Below the pieces are notes generated by a model. It was not told the origin of the DNA, ran no database searches, and saw only the letters and a program-made list of their open reading frames with translations. A stretch of DNA of 64,000 nt, from assembly GCA_049840835.1 (NCBI GenBank), contig JASGJG010000001.1, positions 310,001 through 374,000 on the forward strand, written 5' to 3'. Below are positions 8,844 through 16,900 of this stretch, piece by piece (position 1 is the first letter of the stretch; every line of letters begins with the position of its first letter). Source of the DNA: JANLTX01 sp049840835 (GTDB taxonomy: Bacteria; Armatimonadota; Armatimonadia; Armatimonadales; Armatimonadaceae). The translations under genes and the position numbers were made by a program.

Positions 8844-9521
8844 ATGAATCCGGCTCGAATTGGTGTTCTGGGCGACTACGACGAGCAGAAGCCCACGCAC
8901 ATCGCCACCGACCGTGCCCTCCAGGAAGCAGCCCACGATATGGAGCGCTATATAGAGGTAAGCTGGCTGGGCACCGATAGGATTCACGACCTCAGCTCGT
9001 ATGATGCGTTTGTGTGCGGTCCCGGCGGTCCCTATAAAGATCTGGCCAAAGGACTCCAGAGCATTACGGCGATACGGGAGTCTGGAAAACCAACCCTGGG
9101 AACCTGTGGCGGGTTCCAGCACATGGCGCTGGAGTTCGCGCACAATGTGCTTGGGCGGCCAGACACCGGGCACGCGGAGTATGCGGCAGGCGAGGATGCG
9201 CTTCTGATTGACTACCTCTCCTGCTCACTGGTGGGGCAGGTTCGCAGTGTCTCCCTGGTGGAAGGAAGCAGAGCCTGGGAAGTCTACGGTAGCTCCCCGA
9301 TTTCCGAGAGTTTCCACTGCCGATTCGGTATCCACCCTGACTTTGTGGAGCAACTCGATACCGCCGGATTCCGGGTAACGGGAACAGATGAGCAACACGA
9401 GCCCCGCATTCTGGAGCTCCAGAATCATCCGTTCTATATCGCCACCCTCTTCGTGCCCCAGATGCGCTGTCTACAGGGCGAAGCCGTCCCCCTGTTTTCC
9501 GAGCTACTGCGACAGATTTGA
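8844..9521 (+). CDS. stand-alone CTP-synthase-type class I glutamine amidotransferase-like protein
   Basis: 225 residues resembling only the C-terminal GATase domain of CTP synthase, with no synthetase domain. The nucleophile elbow is GTCGGFQH with Cys88. The triad His is in QNHPFY (His195), but the Glu expected two residues later (HPE in CTP synthase) is Phe197, so normal glutaminase activity is doubtful. I recall that a family annotated as CTP synthase C-terminal region-related (seleno)protein exists; this is the cysteine form. The substrate is unknown. It is a single gene, divergent from 8737, with a -10 box 10 nt before the start. Confidence 0.8.
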   Translation: MNPARIGVLGDYDEQKPTHIATDRALQEAAHDMERYIEVSWLGTDRIHDLSSYDAFVCGPGGPYKDLAKGLQSITAIRESGKPTLGTCGGFQHMALEFAHNVLGRPDTGHAEYAAGEDALLIDYLSCSLVGQVRSVSLVEGSRAWEVYGSSPISESFHCRFGIHPDFVEQLDTAGFRVTGTDEQHEPRILELQNHPFYIATLFVPQMRCLQGEAVPLFSELLRQI

Positions 9522-9568
9522 CCCCTTGCTCCTAACTTTTGGTAGGGGGCATTCGGAAAAGCCAGCGG

Positions 9569-9574
9569 TACACT
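9569..9574 (+). promoter_or_regulatory. -10 box TACACT close to the start at 9585
   Basis: TACACT ends 10 nt before the histidine-kinase ATG and no Shine-Dalgarno lies between them. Confidence 0.5.
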
Positions 9575-9584
9575 AACACCCACT

Positions 9585-11303
9585 ATGGAAACCACGGCGC
9601 TGCTGATTCAGCGGCAGGAGAGCCTCCGTACCATTGTCGAGTCCATCTCCAGCGAACTGCACCTGCGCCCTCTGCTCACCCAGATAGTCCGGCATGCCTG
9701 TAGCCTGATAGGAGCCGACAACGGCACGATAGGGCTGGTGGATGAGCGCCGCGATTTAGTGCACACCGAGGCCACTTGGAACATGCCCGAGAGCGAACTG
9801 GGTGCCGAGATGCCGCGTGGGGTGGGTCTGGCCGGTACCGTGCTGGCTACGGGGGAGCCGCTGGTGCTGGGGCGCTATGGCGAAGTGGATGCCCCCACAC
9901 AGCCCACACTGAGTGAGAATGCGGTTATCGGTATTCCGATTCTCTGGCGCGAGAAGCTGATCGGGGTGTTCGGTATCGGCACGGACGCCTCACGGAGTAA
10001 GCGGCGCTTCACCGACGACGATGTAGAGACCCTCACCCTTCTGGCTCGCCACGCGGCGATTGCTATAGAGAACGCTCGCCTGTTCGAGTCCGCCGAGCGC
10101 GCTCTGGCCGAGACCCAGCTCATGTACGAAGCCAGCGCCAAGCTGAGCGCCGCCGTGAGTGTAGATGAAGTGGTGGCCGCCTATCTTATGCAGGTTGCAG
10201 GTGGGGGGCGGCATGCCTGCACCATTACCCGCTATGAGCGCACCGATGAGCAATCAGAGCCCACCGGGATTATTCTCCTGGGCCGCTGGTCACCGGATAC
10301 GGGCTTAGACCTGCGCCGCCATCGGCATCCTCACGTTCGCGATGTCATTGATGACCTCCTTGAAGGTGGTCAGACCGTTGCCATGGCGAATGTGCACACC
10401 GATTCGCGTGCCAACAAGCTCCTGCGGGAGATTCAAAAAGAGTCCGGCAGACCCGCCCTGGCACTGATTCCTCTGCATACCCGTGGCCGCACCCGCCTGG
10501 GCCATGTGATTCTGAGTCATGAGAAAGTGCATGTGTGGGAAGAGGACGAGCTGCATCGGTTCGAGATTACGGCGGCTCAACTTGCCAGCGCCTTAGACTC
10601 CCGGTTCCAGCAGGAGCGCCTGGGGGCGCAGAGTCGGCAGATGGCTATCTTCGAGGAACGCCAGCGTATCGCGCGTGACCTGCATGACTCGGTCACACAG
10701 CTTCTCTTCTCCATGACCCTGATTGCGCAGACCGCCGGAGCCGCCTGGAAACGCGACCCGGAAGAAGGCGAGCGCCGCACCACGCGCTTAGTGGAACTCA
10801 GCCAGACTGCCCTGGCGGAGATGCGCGCACTCTTGGCTGAGCTACGCCCGCCCACACCACGACCCACCGGTCGCGAAGCGCTGGAGTCTCAGGGCCTGGT
10901 CACGGCGCTGGCACTGCACTTAGAGGCCCTTCAGGGTGACGGTGGACCCGCATTGACCCTGGATACCCGGCGCTATCGCCGCGCCGCCTTCGCGGTGGAG
11001 CACGCCCTCTACCGAATCGCACAGGAAGCGATTGCGAACGCCCGCAAGCATGCCCTGGCCAGCCAGATGGTGGTTCGCCTAGCGACTACTCGCGCTGGAG
11101 CGACCCGCATGAATGTCATCGATGATGGCATAGGCTTCACTCCTGGCAGTCCTCGTGTGGCTCCGAGTGGCAGTGGCATGGGCCTCTCCAGCATGACGGA
11201 GCGCGCGGCAAAAGTTGGCGGCACGCTGAAAGTGCGCTCCATGCCTCAGAAGGGGACTGCGATAGAGGTAACCGTCCCTGTGGAGGCGAAAGAGCAACCA
11301 TGA
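9585..11303 (+). CDS. GAF-domain sensor histidine kinase (NarL-type, HisKA_3)
   Basis: 572 residues with no transmembrane segment: a cytoplasmic sensor. Two GAF domains span about 15-165 and 178-345. The HisKA_3 dimerisation region has the phosphorylated His367 in ARDLHDSVTQ. The ATPase domain follows, with an N box near HALYRIAQEAIANARKHA, the G1 box DDGIGF, and GSGMGLSSM. The second GAF starts with the helix MYEASAKLSAAVSVDEV. The ATGA overlap at 11300 with the response regulator makes a two-component operon. The ligand is not evident. Confidence 0.93.
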   Translation: METTALLIQRQESLRTIVESISSELHLRPLLTQIVRHACSLIGADNGTIGLVDERRDLVHTEATWNMPESELGAEMPRGVGLAGTVLATGEPLVLGRYGEVDAPTQPTLSENAVIGIPILWREKLIGVFGIGTDASRSKRRFTDDDVETLTLLARHAAIAIENARLFESAERALAETQLMYEASAKLSAAVSVDEVVAAYLMQVAGGGRHACTITRYERTDEQSEPTGIILLGRWSPDTGLDLRRHRHPHVRDVIDDLLEGGQTVAMANVHTDSRANKLLREIQKESGRPALALIPLHTRGRTRLGHVILSHEKVHVWEEDELHRFEITAAQLASALDSRFQQERLGAQSRQMAIFEERQRIARDLHDSVTQLLFSMTLIAQTAGAAWKRDPEEGERRTTRLVELSQTALAEMRALLAELRPPTPRPTGREALESQGLVTALALHLEALQGDGGPALTLDTRRYRRAAFAVEHALYRIAQEAIANARKHALASQMVVRLATTRAGATRMNVIDDGIGFTPGSPRVAPSGSGMGLSSMTERAAKVGGTLKVRSMPQKGTAIEVTVPVEAKEQP

Positions 11304-11959
11304 ATCCCATTCGGCTGCTGATTGTAGACGATCATGAGATGGTGCGCGAGGGCCTCTCGCTCCTGCTCTCTGAAGCCGAAGACATCTCTATTGTGGGGCA
11401 GGCCAGCCGGGGCAGTGAAGCCGTATCGCTCACCCAGTCTCTCGCTCCCGATGTAGTCCTCCTGGACCTCTTCTTGCCGGATACCAACGGGGTCGAGGTC
11501 ACGCGCCGTCTGAAAACTGCGGGAAGCACCGCCCGCATCCTCATTCTCACCAGCTCGGCAGAAGGCACCCATGTGCGCGAGGCGCTCCAGGCAGGGGCCA
11601 CAGGCTATCTGCTCAAGGACCTACTTCGTCAGGATTTACTCAATGCCATTCGCGCCGCCGCGCAGGGGCGCCCCACACTGCACCCGGTGGCACAGGCACA
11701 TCTGGCCCGTGCCGCCGTCGAACCGTCTACGTCGCCGCTGGACTCTCTCACCGACCGAGAGCGCGATGTGCTGAAGCTGCTTGCCGAGGGCAATGCGAAC
11801 AAGGAAATCGCCGCCAAGCTCGGTCTGACCATCGGCACAGTCAAAGGCTATGTGAGCATCGTGCTCAGCAAGCTGGATGTCGCCGACCGCACCCAGGCCA
11901 CCCTCCTCGCCGTCCGCCACGGCCTCGTCAACCCAGCATCTCCCTCTGCCCCTCAGTAA
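11300..11959 (+). CDS. NarL/FixJ-family response regulator
   Basis: 219 residues. The receiver domain (1-120) has the acidic pocket D10-D11, the phospho-acceptor Asp56 in VVLLDLFLP, a switch Thr/Ser in ILTSS and Lys106 in GYLLKD. The LuxR-type HTH (about 148-210) contains LTDRERDVLKLLAEG and NKEIAAKLGLTIGTVKGYVS. It is the cognate partner of the kinase at 9585, sharing a 4-nt overlap. Its targets are unknown. Confidence 0.95.
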   Translation: MNPIRLLIVDDHEMVREGLSLLLSEAEDISIVGQASRGSEAVSLTQSLAPDVVLLDLFLPDTNGVEVTRRLKTAGSTARILILTSSAEGTHVREALQAGATGYLLKDLLRQDLLNAIRAAAQGRPTLHPVAQAHLARAAVEPSTSPLDSLTDRERDVLKLLAEGNANKEIAAKLGLTIGTVKGYVSIVLSKLDVADRTQATLLAVRHGLVNPASPSAPQ

Positions 11960-12290
11960 TGGAGGGAAAGGGCTTCTCTCTTATTTTCGATGGCTTCAAC
12001 ATCATCTGCGGCAGACTCTAGACCCAGAATTTCCTCATGCCCAGCTTGCCAGCTGCGATGTCTGTGTTGGCGAGATTGTTCTCTGGGTGGACGAGGAAAC
12101 GGTGCTTAAAGAGAGCAATTTCCAGAGATAAAATAGTGCTATGGAACTCTCTTGTTGCAAAGGCTGGAGCAAGGCATTCTGTGTCGCTGTATTAGCTATG
12201 GTGAGTGGATACGACCTAACTGTAGGCCGTAACGAACTTGTAAAATTCTTGCATGAGTATATTCCCCATGATCGGAGCATCTGCAGTACG
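11960..12290. other. intergenic stretch with no convincing gene
   Basis: A 157-codon reading of the next gene could begin at 12141, where TAAAAT (12129-12134) lies 6 nt upstream with TTAAAG 17 nt before it. However, the extra 61 residues look non-protein-like. Nothing else was found. Confidence 0.4.
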
Positions 12291-12319
12291 TTGATACGTT
12301 GTTCGCCTCACCCTAGAAT
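12291..12319 (+). promoter_or_regulatory. sigma70-type promoter, leaderless for the gene at 12324
   Basis: TTGATA (12291-12296), a 17-nt spacer, then TAGAAT (12314-12319). The predicted start of transcription falls on or next to the ATG at 12324. Confidence 0.6.
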
Positions 12320-12323
12320 AATA

Positions 12324-12614
12324 ATGGGCACGAATCATTTATGGTTATGGGCATTCCTCAGTGCTCTTCTTTTTCTAGGCGTTTATCGCTTCTGGGGAGG
12401 CAGGGAATTTACACGTTTCATAGGTAAACTGTCCGGGATATTGAGTGCCCTATTATTCGTCACTATTTTTCTTGGTTATTATCTAGAATGTAGGCAGGAG
12501 CTGCGTGACAATATTATGCTTGGTGACTATATTATTTTCTTTGTGCCTCACCTAATTTGTGCCTTTCTGCTTCTGATGCTGTCCCTGTCAGGGTTACTAG
12601 AGAGGTCCGAATAG
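12324..12614 (+). CDS. small three-helix membrane protein, 96 aa
   Basis: Not recognised. Three hydrophobic segments (LWLWAFLSALLFLGVYRF, LSGILSALLFVTIFLGYYL, IIFFVPHLICAFLLLMLSLS) make up most of the protein, with one charged loop (ECRQELRDN). I chose the ATG at 12324 because a good promoter ends 4 nt before it; an in-frame ATG at 12141 would add 61 residues without obvious structure. It is followed by an intrinsic terminator. Codon use is AT-richer than in its neighbours, which may indicate acquisition or weak selection. Confidence 0.5.
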   Translation: MGTNHLWLWAFLSALLFLGVYRFWGGREFTRFIGKLSGILSALLFVTIFLGYYLECRQELRDNIMLGDYIIFFVPHLICAFLLLMLSLSGLLERSE

Positions 12615-12635
12615 GGTAGAAGCATCGAAAAAAGA

Positions 12636-12658
12636 CCCCCGGAGGGACCGGGGGTTTT
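12636..12658 (+). terminator. intrinsic terminator
   Basis: CCCCCGG (12636-12642), AGGGA loop, CCGGGGG (12648-12654), TTTT. Confidence 0.8.
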
Positions 12659-12916
12659 AGGGGTGTTTGGGTGTTCAATCGCATCGTCTTTAGCCTGCGG
12701 TTGCTCTCGCGGACCAAGGAGGACACCATTAACAATTTAATAGTATGCGGATTTCTCACAAATACGTATGCCTGGCATAAAAAGCGAAACACTTTTACCA
12801 GTAATTTCACTCTGGCGCTTTTGCGGGCAGGTCTAAAGTCCCGGTGCAGTTTGAGTCGAAAGCCCCACAACTTGGGCGGTACTCCTCCGTTACTATCCCC
12901 ATAAGGAGAAGCGACG
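12659..12916. other. AT-richer intergenic region without recognised features
   Basis: About 260 nt between the terminator and the radical SAM gene. Only the Shine-Dalgarno AAGGAG at about 12903-12908 was recognised. Confidence 0.4.
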
Positions 12917-14266
12917 ATGATCTCGACCCGACAGGAGCTGCCCGTTCTCAAAGACGCGCCTACCCCAGCATCGCTGGATATGCCGATTGACTACCAGAAG
13001 CTCCGCCATACTCGTGCGGCGCGGTGGCTGCGGGGAACGCTCTACAAAACCCTGGTAGGGGCGAAAGGGTGGCCCATGGTCTTCCGCGCGCCCGCTCCGG
13101 ATGCCGGAATGCCCACTGGCACCAGTCCACATCTCTATGTGCATCTACCGTTTTGTAAGCAAATCTGTCCGCACTGTCCCTATGTGAAGACCCGCTATGA
13201 AGCTCAGCTCCACAAAACCTACGGCGAAGCCCTGATGCAGGAGCTAGATACCTACTTAGCGCAGCCTGAGCGGGCACAGGCAACATCACTCTACTTCGGT
13301 GGAGGAACCCCCACCGAAACCATGGACCTGATCGAGGCCAGTATAGAGAAACTGCGCCCGCTGCTGACCCCAGATGCGGAGATTGGCGTGGAAGTACACC
13401 CACAGAACGCCACTCCTGAGCTACTGGGGCAGCTTCGTGCACTGGGAGTCACCCGCGTGAGTCTGGGTATAGAGACCTTCCGCCCAGATTTGCTCAAGAA
13501 ACTGGCACGGGCCTATACCCCGGAGCAGGCCGAGCAAGCCATCCGTGATGCCAAAGCGATGGGCTTCGAGTGCGTGGATGTGAATCTTATCTTCTCGATT
13601 CCCGGTCAGGACGAAGAGGAGACCGCCGAAGATGCCCGCCGCTGTCTGGCTCTCGGCGTAGACCAGCTTTCTGCCTATCAGCTCTTTACCTTTGTACATA
13701 CACCTATTGGGAAGCGAGTGGCGCACAGTAATTTCCAGGTTTATGGCGACCGCCCCAGACTGCGGGCGCAGAAACGCTTCAACGATACTTGCCTGGCCGC
13801 CGGGCTGGTGCGCACATCGCCGTGGAACTTCTCCCGGCCCGGCGTGGCTCCTTACTCTACTGTAACTCATGAAGACTATGTGGGCTTCGGGGCAGGAGCA
13901 GGTTCCAAGGTAGGGGGTGTGTTCTGGTTCAATACATTCTCGGTCAGCGAGTACGCTGCCCAGCCCCACCCGCGCCCGGCACTGGTGTTGGAAACCAGCC
14001 GCCGCTTCGAGCGAGCGCACGCTCTGTACTGGCAGCTCTACTGCATGCATGTCACCGCCACAGACAGCGCCCGCGAGTTCCCTTTGCTGTTCTGGGCGCT
14101 TCGCCTGACCGGTATGCTCCGTCGCGAAGGAAGCACCTGGCGAGTCACCGAACTGGGCTCCGTCTGGATGCACCGGGTACAGCAACTTTTCTCCATCAGC
14201 TATATCGATGATCTCTGGGATGCCTGCCAGCGCGAACCCTGGCCCGAAAAAGTGGTGCTGGCATAG
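12917..14266 (+). CDS. HemN/HemW-like radical SAM protein
   Basis: 449 residues of the coproporphyrinogen III oxidase-like radical SAM superfamily. The [4Fe-4S] ligands are Cys80, Cys84 and Cys87 in the CxxxCxxC motif of FCKQICPHC. The Gly-rich SAM motif is YFGGGTPTE, followed by VTRVSLGIETF and VDVNLIFSIPGQ, all typical of HemN/HemW. The C-terminal region (about 360-449) looks like a winged-helix HemN_C domain. HemW proteins are haem chaperones, while HemN decarboxylates coproporphyrinogen; an unusual N-terminus (residues 1-68) and no other haem gene nearby leave the exact role open. A clear AAGGAG precedes the ATG. Confidence 0.87.
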   Translation: MISTRQELPVLKDAPTPASLDMPIDYQKLRHTRAARWLRGTLYKTLVGAKGWPMVFRAPAPDAGMPTGTSPHLYVHLPFCKQICPHCPYVKTRYEAQLHKTYGEALMQELDTYLAQPERAQATSLYFGGGTPTETMDLIEASIEKLRPLLTPDAEIGVEVHPQNATPELLGQLRALGVTRVSLGIETFRPDLLKKLARAYTPEQAEQAIRDAKAMGFECVDVNLIFSIPGQDEEETAEDARRCLALGVDQLSAYQLFTFVHTPIGKRVAHSNFQVYGDRPRLRAQKRFNDTCLAAGLVRTSPWNFSRPGVAPYSTVTHEDYVGFGAGAGSKVGGVFWFNTFSVSEYAAQPHPRPALVLETSRRFERAHALYWQLYCMHVTATDSAREFPLLFWALRLTGMLRREGSTWRVTELGSVWMHRVQQLFSISYIDDLWDACQREPWPEKVVLA

Positions 14267-14277
14267 AACTGCTGAGG

Positions 14278-14532
14278 CCATCTCCCTTGAATGCTCACTT
14301 CGTGAGCTTCGTCCCTCTTCCCACACCCAGAGGGTACCCGCCCTTCGTACCTCAGGGGGAAGAGGGATAACACACCGCTTACCGCCAATACAGAATCTCG
14401 TCTCTGGCGAAGCGCATCGCCGGAGGGAAGCCTCTGTACTGTTGGTAGGTGCTGAATTCCCCTCTTCCAGCGAGGAACGAGCGAAAACGGGGAAGAGGGG
14501 CGAGGCGACGAAGGAGCACTCAGGGGAGATGG
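14278..14532. repeat. palindromic intergenic element, family A copy 1 (255 bp)
   Basis: Begins CCATCTCCC and ends GGGAGATGG; the outer 17 nt are inverted repeats with two mismatches to each other. A second copy lies at 58691-58933. Internal hairpins pair CCCTCTTCCC with GGGGAAGAGGG and CCCCTCTTCC with GGGGAAGAGGGG. Apparent reading frames across it are not genes. Confidence 0.85.
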
Positions 14533-14640
14533 CTGTTAGGGAGATGGATAAACTGTGCTTGTCCCCGAATCTTCTGGTGTCTTGTCCCCGTTTCCGTCCC
14601 CAACTCCACGCAAAAATGGGACCATGAGGAGTACGGAACA

Positions 14641-16056
14641 ATGAAACTCAATGGGGCATTTCTGGCGGTTCTGGGGGTTTTGAGCGCAACCAGTGGGGCA
14701 CATGCTTTCGATACCGGGCATCACTATGACCTCACCCGTGAGGCGCTGAAAGAGCTTGGCATGAGCGAAGACGCCATTCAAGTAGCCCAGGTAGAGAACT
14801 GGCTGGTGGACTACTACAGCAACAATCCCACCCGGAAAGATCTAGAAGCGGATCTCTCGAAACTGCACTTCGACAACCTGAACACGACCACTAAGGTACG
14901 CAACTACTGGGGCCGCCTTACGGTGAATACGAAGAAAGCGGTGGAAGACGCGGCAAAAGCGAAAAATCCCATGCAGGTGGTTGCCCTCACCGGAATGAGC
15001 CTTCATGCGGTTCAGGATTTCTATACGCACTCTAACTGGGTAGAGACACACTCTACTTTTAGCGATGCCTACTCCACCCGAACCTGGTTCGATGTACCAC
15101 CGCCGCTTACGGCAACCAAACTGGTGACCGGAACCTATCCCAACAGTAGCCCGGTTCTTTCCACCAATCACGGTAACTACTCAGTGGGTATGAACCACGA
15201 TTCCTACTGCCGGCCCCGGTGGGATGAGGCTTATGTGTACGCCTACAGCGCTTCAGTACAGTGGGTCTCGGCCATAGAAAAATGGGTTTCTGCCGTAGAC
15301 CCTGCGGTCTGGGCACAGGCAAAGAAGCTTTCTCTGGGCACGATCAATTCGGCAATGCTCAAGTTAGACCGTGTTGCGGCTTACAAGGTCTCGGAGTGGG
15401 TCGCCTCAGATGGTAACGATGGGCACTGGAAAGGCAAGGGGAGCGGCAGTAAGGCGGAGTGGTATGACTTTACCGTCGCCTGGGCCAGTGGAATCGACTC
15501 TATTTTTGTAGAGCACTTTAAAAACGATAAGTGGCATCAGGCTCTCACGAATAATCTACATGGGAACACTCCACCTGCGACCCCCGTGCCCTCCATGCCA
15601 TCACGTCCACTCAACAAGATGGCGGTCCGGGTGCGTACCTCTTCCATTGAGGAGCTACCTGTGGGGCTTTTGGAGGCAAAGATGGATATGGCTGGCACCC
15701 CCGACTTTTTAGGGCAGGTAACTATAGACGGGCAGGTGTTTGTGGAAGCCATGCAGATAAACAAGTCCACCATCGCGCCGTTCTGGTGGTCGATCAAGTT
15801 CGTAGATGCCGGGCGCAATAAAATCGATATCGTCTACGATCTGTTCGATGAAGATTCTAAGATCTCCGAGGTTTGCGATATCAATCCCACCGTGGGTAAG
15901 AAGAAGCTAGAGTTCTCCCTCTCCCTGTTCAGTGACACGGTTTCAGGAGACATCAGTGGTAGCGCCGGGAAGCGCCTGACGTCGGAAGGTGTAAAGGGCG
16001 ACAACAACCGTGCCCGCATCGCGCTCATCGTCGATTCCCGCAGGCTAAGGCAGTAG
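14641..16056 (+). CDS. secreted Het-C/zinc-phospholipase-C-like protein
   Basis: 471 residues from the ATG at 14641, with GAGGAG 9 nt upstream. A signal peptide of about 22 residues ends at SGAHA. The mature domain opens with FDTGHHYDLTREALKELG and includes LTGMSLHAVQDFYTHSNWVE, the histidine-rich helix signature shared by heterokaryon-incompatibility C (Het-C) proteins and the zinc-dependent phospholipase C/P1-nuclease fold. Histidines in these segments are likely metal ligands. A C-terminal beta-rich domain (about 330-471) looks like a C2/PLAT-type module. Probably an exported metal-dependent hydrolase; the substrate is unknown. A terminator follows. Confidence 0.68.
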   Translation: MKLNGAFLAVLGVLSATSGAHAFDTGHHYDLTREALKELGMSEDAIQVAQVENWLVDYYSNNPTRKDLEADLSKLHFDNLNTTTKVRNYWGRLTVNTKKAVEDAAKAKNPMQVVALTGMSLHAVQDFYTHSNWVETHSTFSDAYSTRTWFDVPPPLTATKLVTGTYPNSSPVLSTNHGNYSVGMNHDSYCRPRWDEAYVYAYSASVQWVSAIEKWVSAVDPAVWAQAKKLSLGTINSAMLKLDRVAAYKVSEWVASDGNDGHWKGKGSGSKAEWYDFTVAWASGIDSIFVEHFKNDKWHQALTNNLHGNTPPATPVPSMPSRPLNKMAVRVRTSSIEELPVGLLEAKMDMAGTPDFLGQVTIDGQVFVEAMQINKSTIAPFWWSIKFVDAGRNKIDIVYDLFDEDSKISEVCDINPTVGKKKLEFSLSLFSDTVSGDISGSAGKRLTSEGVKGDNNRARIALIVDSRRLRQ

Positions 16057-16081
16057 AGCGATATAGCTCCATAGGTAAAAG

Positions 16082-16107
16082 CCGCCTGAGATATCTTAGG
16101 CGGTTTT
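16082..16107 (+). terminator. intrinsic terminator
   Basis: A 9-bp stem, 16082-16090 with 16095-16103, ATAT loop, followed by TTTTC. Confidence 0.8.
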
Positions 16108-16150
16108 CGCTGTTGTTCTGCGGGGGACAGCGATACACTTCAAGTAGAAG

Positions 16151-16798
16151 ATGAAGCCGCTCCGCTCAGGAAAGCTTATGCCGAAATTCGGCGCCATCGG
16201 CCTCGGAGTAGCTGGCGGCACCCTCGCTATGCTGCCACTCTTTACCTCTACTCAGGTTAGCATATTAGAGGGTGGGTTGAGCTTTATGGCAGGAGCAGTT
16301 CTCTTTTGTGGGAGCCTGCTTTTTCTCACCCGATTAGCAGCCTCTAGAAATTGGCTTGCCCTGTTTGTGGGGCTTGCCATGGCTATTTTGAGCTTTTTCC
16401 TGGCGCCGCATAACAAAAGTATTTTCGATGATGATCCTAGTATAGGAGGACAGGTGGGTCAGGGAATCCACGTGATGTTTGAATGCTTTTCCTGGGCACT
16501 ATGTGGATTTCTTATTTCTTTGCGGTTAATTGCCTATCACACCCTAACACGGATTTTCTGCCTCATGACAGGAGGAATTTTACTGCTCGCGGGGTATTTC
16601 ATGACCCACGATTCCAGCATGACCATGGCCGGATTTTTGCTTTTAGTAGCAGCCGTGGTAGGTAACTGGCCCTGGATAGGGGCCTGTATGGAAAACTCAC
16701 TTCCTGACAATGCATGCCATCTCTCTTCTGAAGAGCAGGCTCTTGCGATAAATAGTGTCTCTCCAAGTGAGGAATATCGCGACCGTCGCTCGGTATGA
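16151..16798 (+). CDS. multi-pass membrane protein, 215 aa
   Basis: Not recognised. About six hydrophobic segments (for example FGAIGLGVAGGTLAMLPLF, LSFMAGAVLFCGSLLFL, WLALFVGLAMAILSFFLA, FSWALCGFLISLRLIAY, FCLMTGGILLLAGYFM, MAGFLLLVAAVVGNWPW) and a polar C-terminus. A TACACT box (16134-16139) ends 11 nt before the ATG and no Shine-Dalgarno is present. A short hairpin (GAGGGATTTCAATCCCTC) follows at 16802-16819. Confidence 0.62.
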   Translation: MKPLRSGKLMPKFGAIGLGVAGGTLAMLPLFTSTQVSILEGGLSFMAGAVLFCGSLLFLTRLAASRNWLALFVGLAMAILSFFLAPHNKSIFDDDPSIGGQVGQGIHVMFECFSWALCGFLISLRLIAYHTLTRIFCLMTGGILLLAGYFMTHDSSMTMAGFLLLVAAVVGNWPWIGACMENSLPDNACHLSSEEQALAINSVSPSEEYRDRRSV

Positions 16799-16886
16799 TT
16801 TCGAGGGATTTCAATCCCTCATGTACTTCGGGCAAATTCGGTAACTCGCTAACCGGAATTTATCAACACCTCGAAAAGACACACGA

Positions 16887-16892
16887 TACAAT
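16887..16892 (+). promoter_or_regulatory. -10 box TACAAT at the lepA start
   Basis: TACAAT ends 8 nt before the lepA ATG, so the transcript would begin at or within 1-2 nt of the start codon. Confidence 0.55.
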
Positions 16893-16900
16893 AGAGGGTT

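Noticed and set aside
11877..12131. 84-codon plus-strand frame after the response regulator
   Set aside because: Its first half overlaps the response-regulator gene in another frame; only a short, weakly protein-like end is unique.
13421..14641. 406-codon minus-strand frame
   Set aside because: It runs antisense through the radical SAM gene and the family A repeat; its C-terminal composition and the matching frame at 58778-59272 come from the repeat.
16802..16819. GAGGGATTTCAATCCCTC hairpin as terminator
   Set aside because: No U tract follows; a similar hairpin at 19992-20010 suggests a minor repeat instead.
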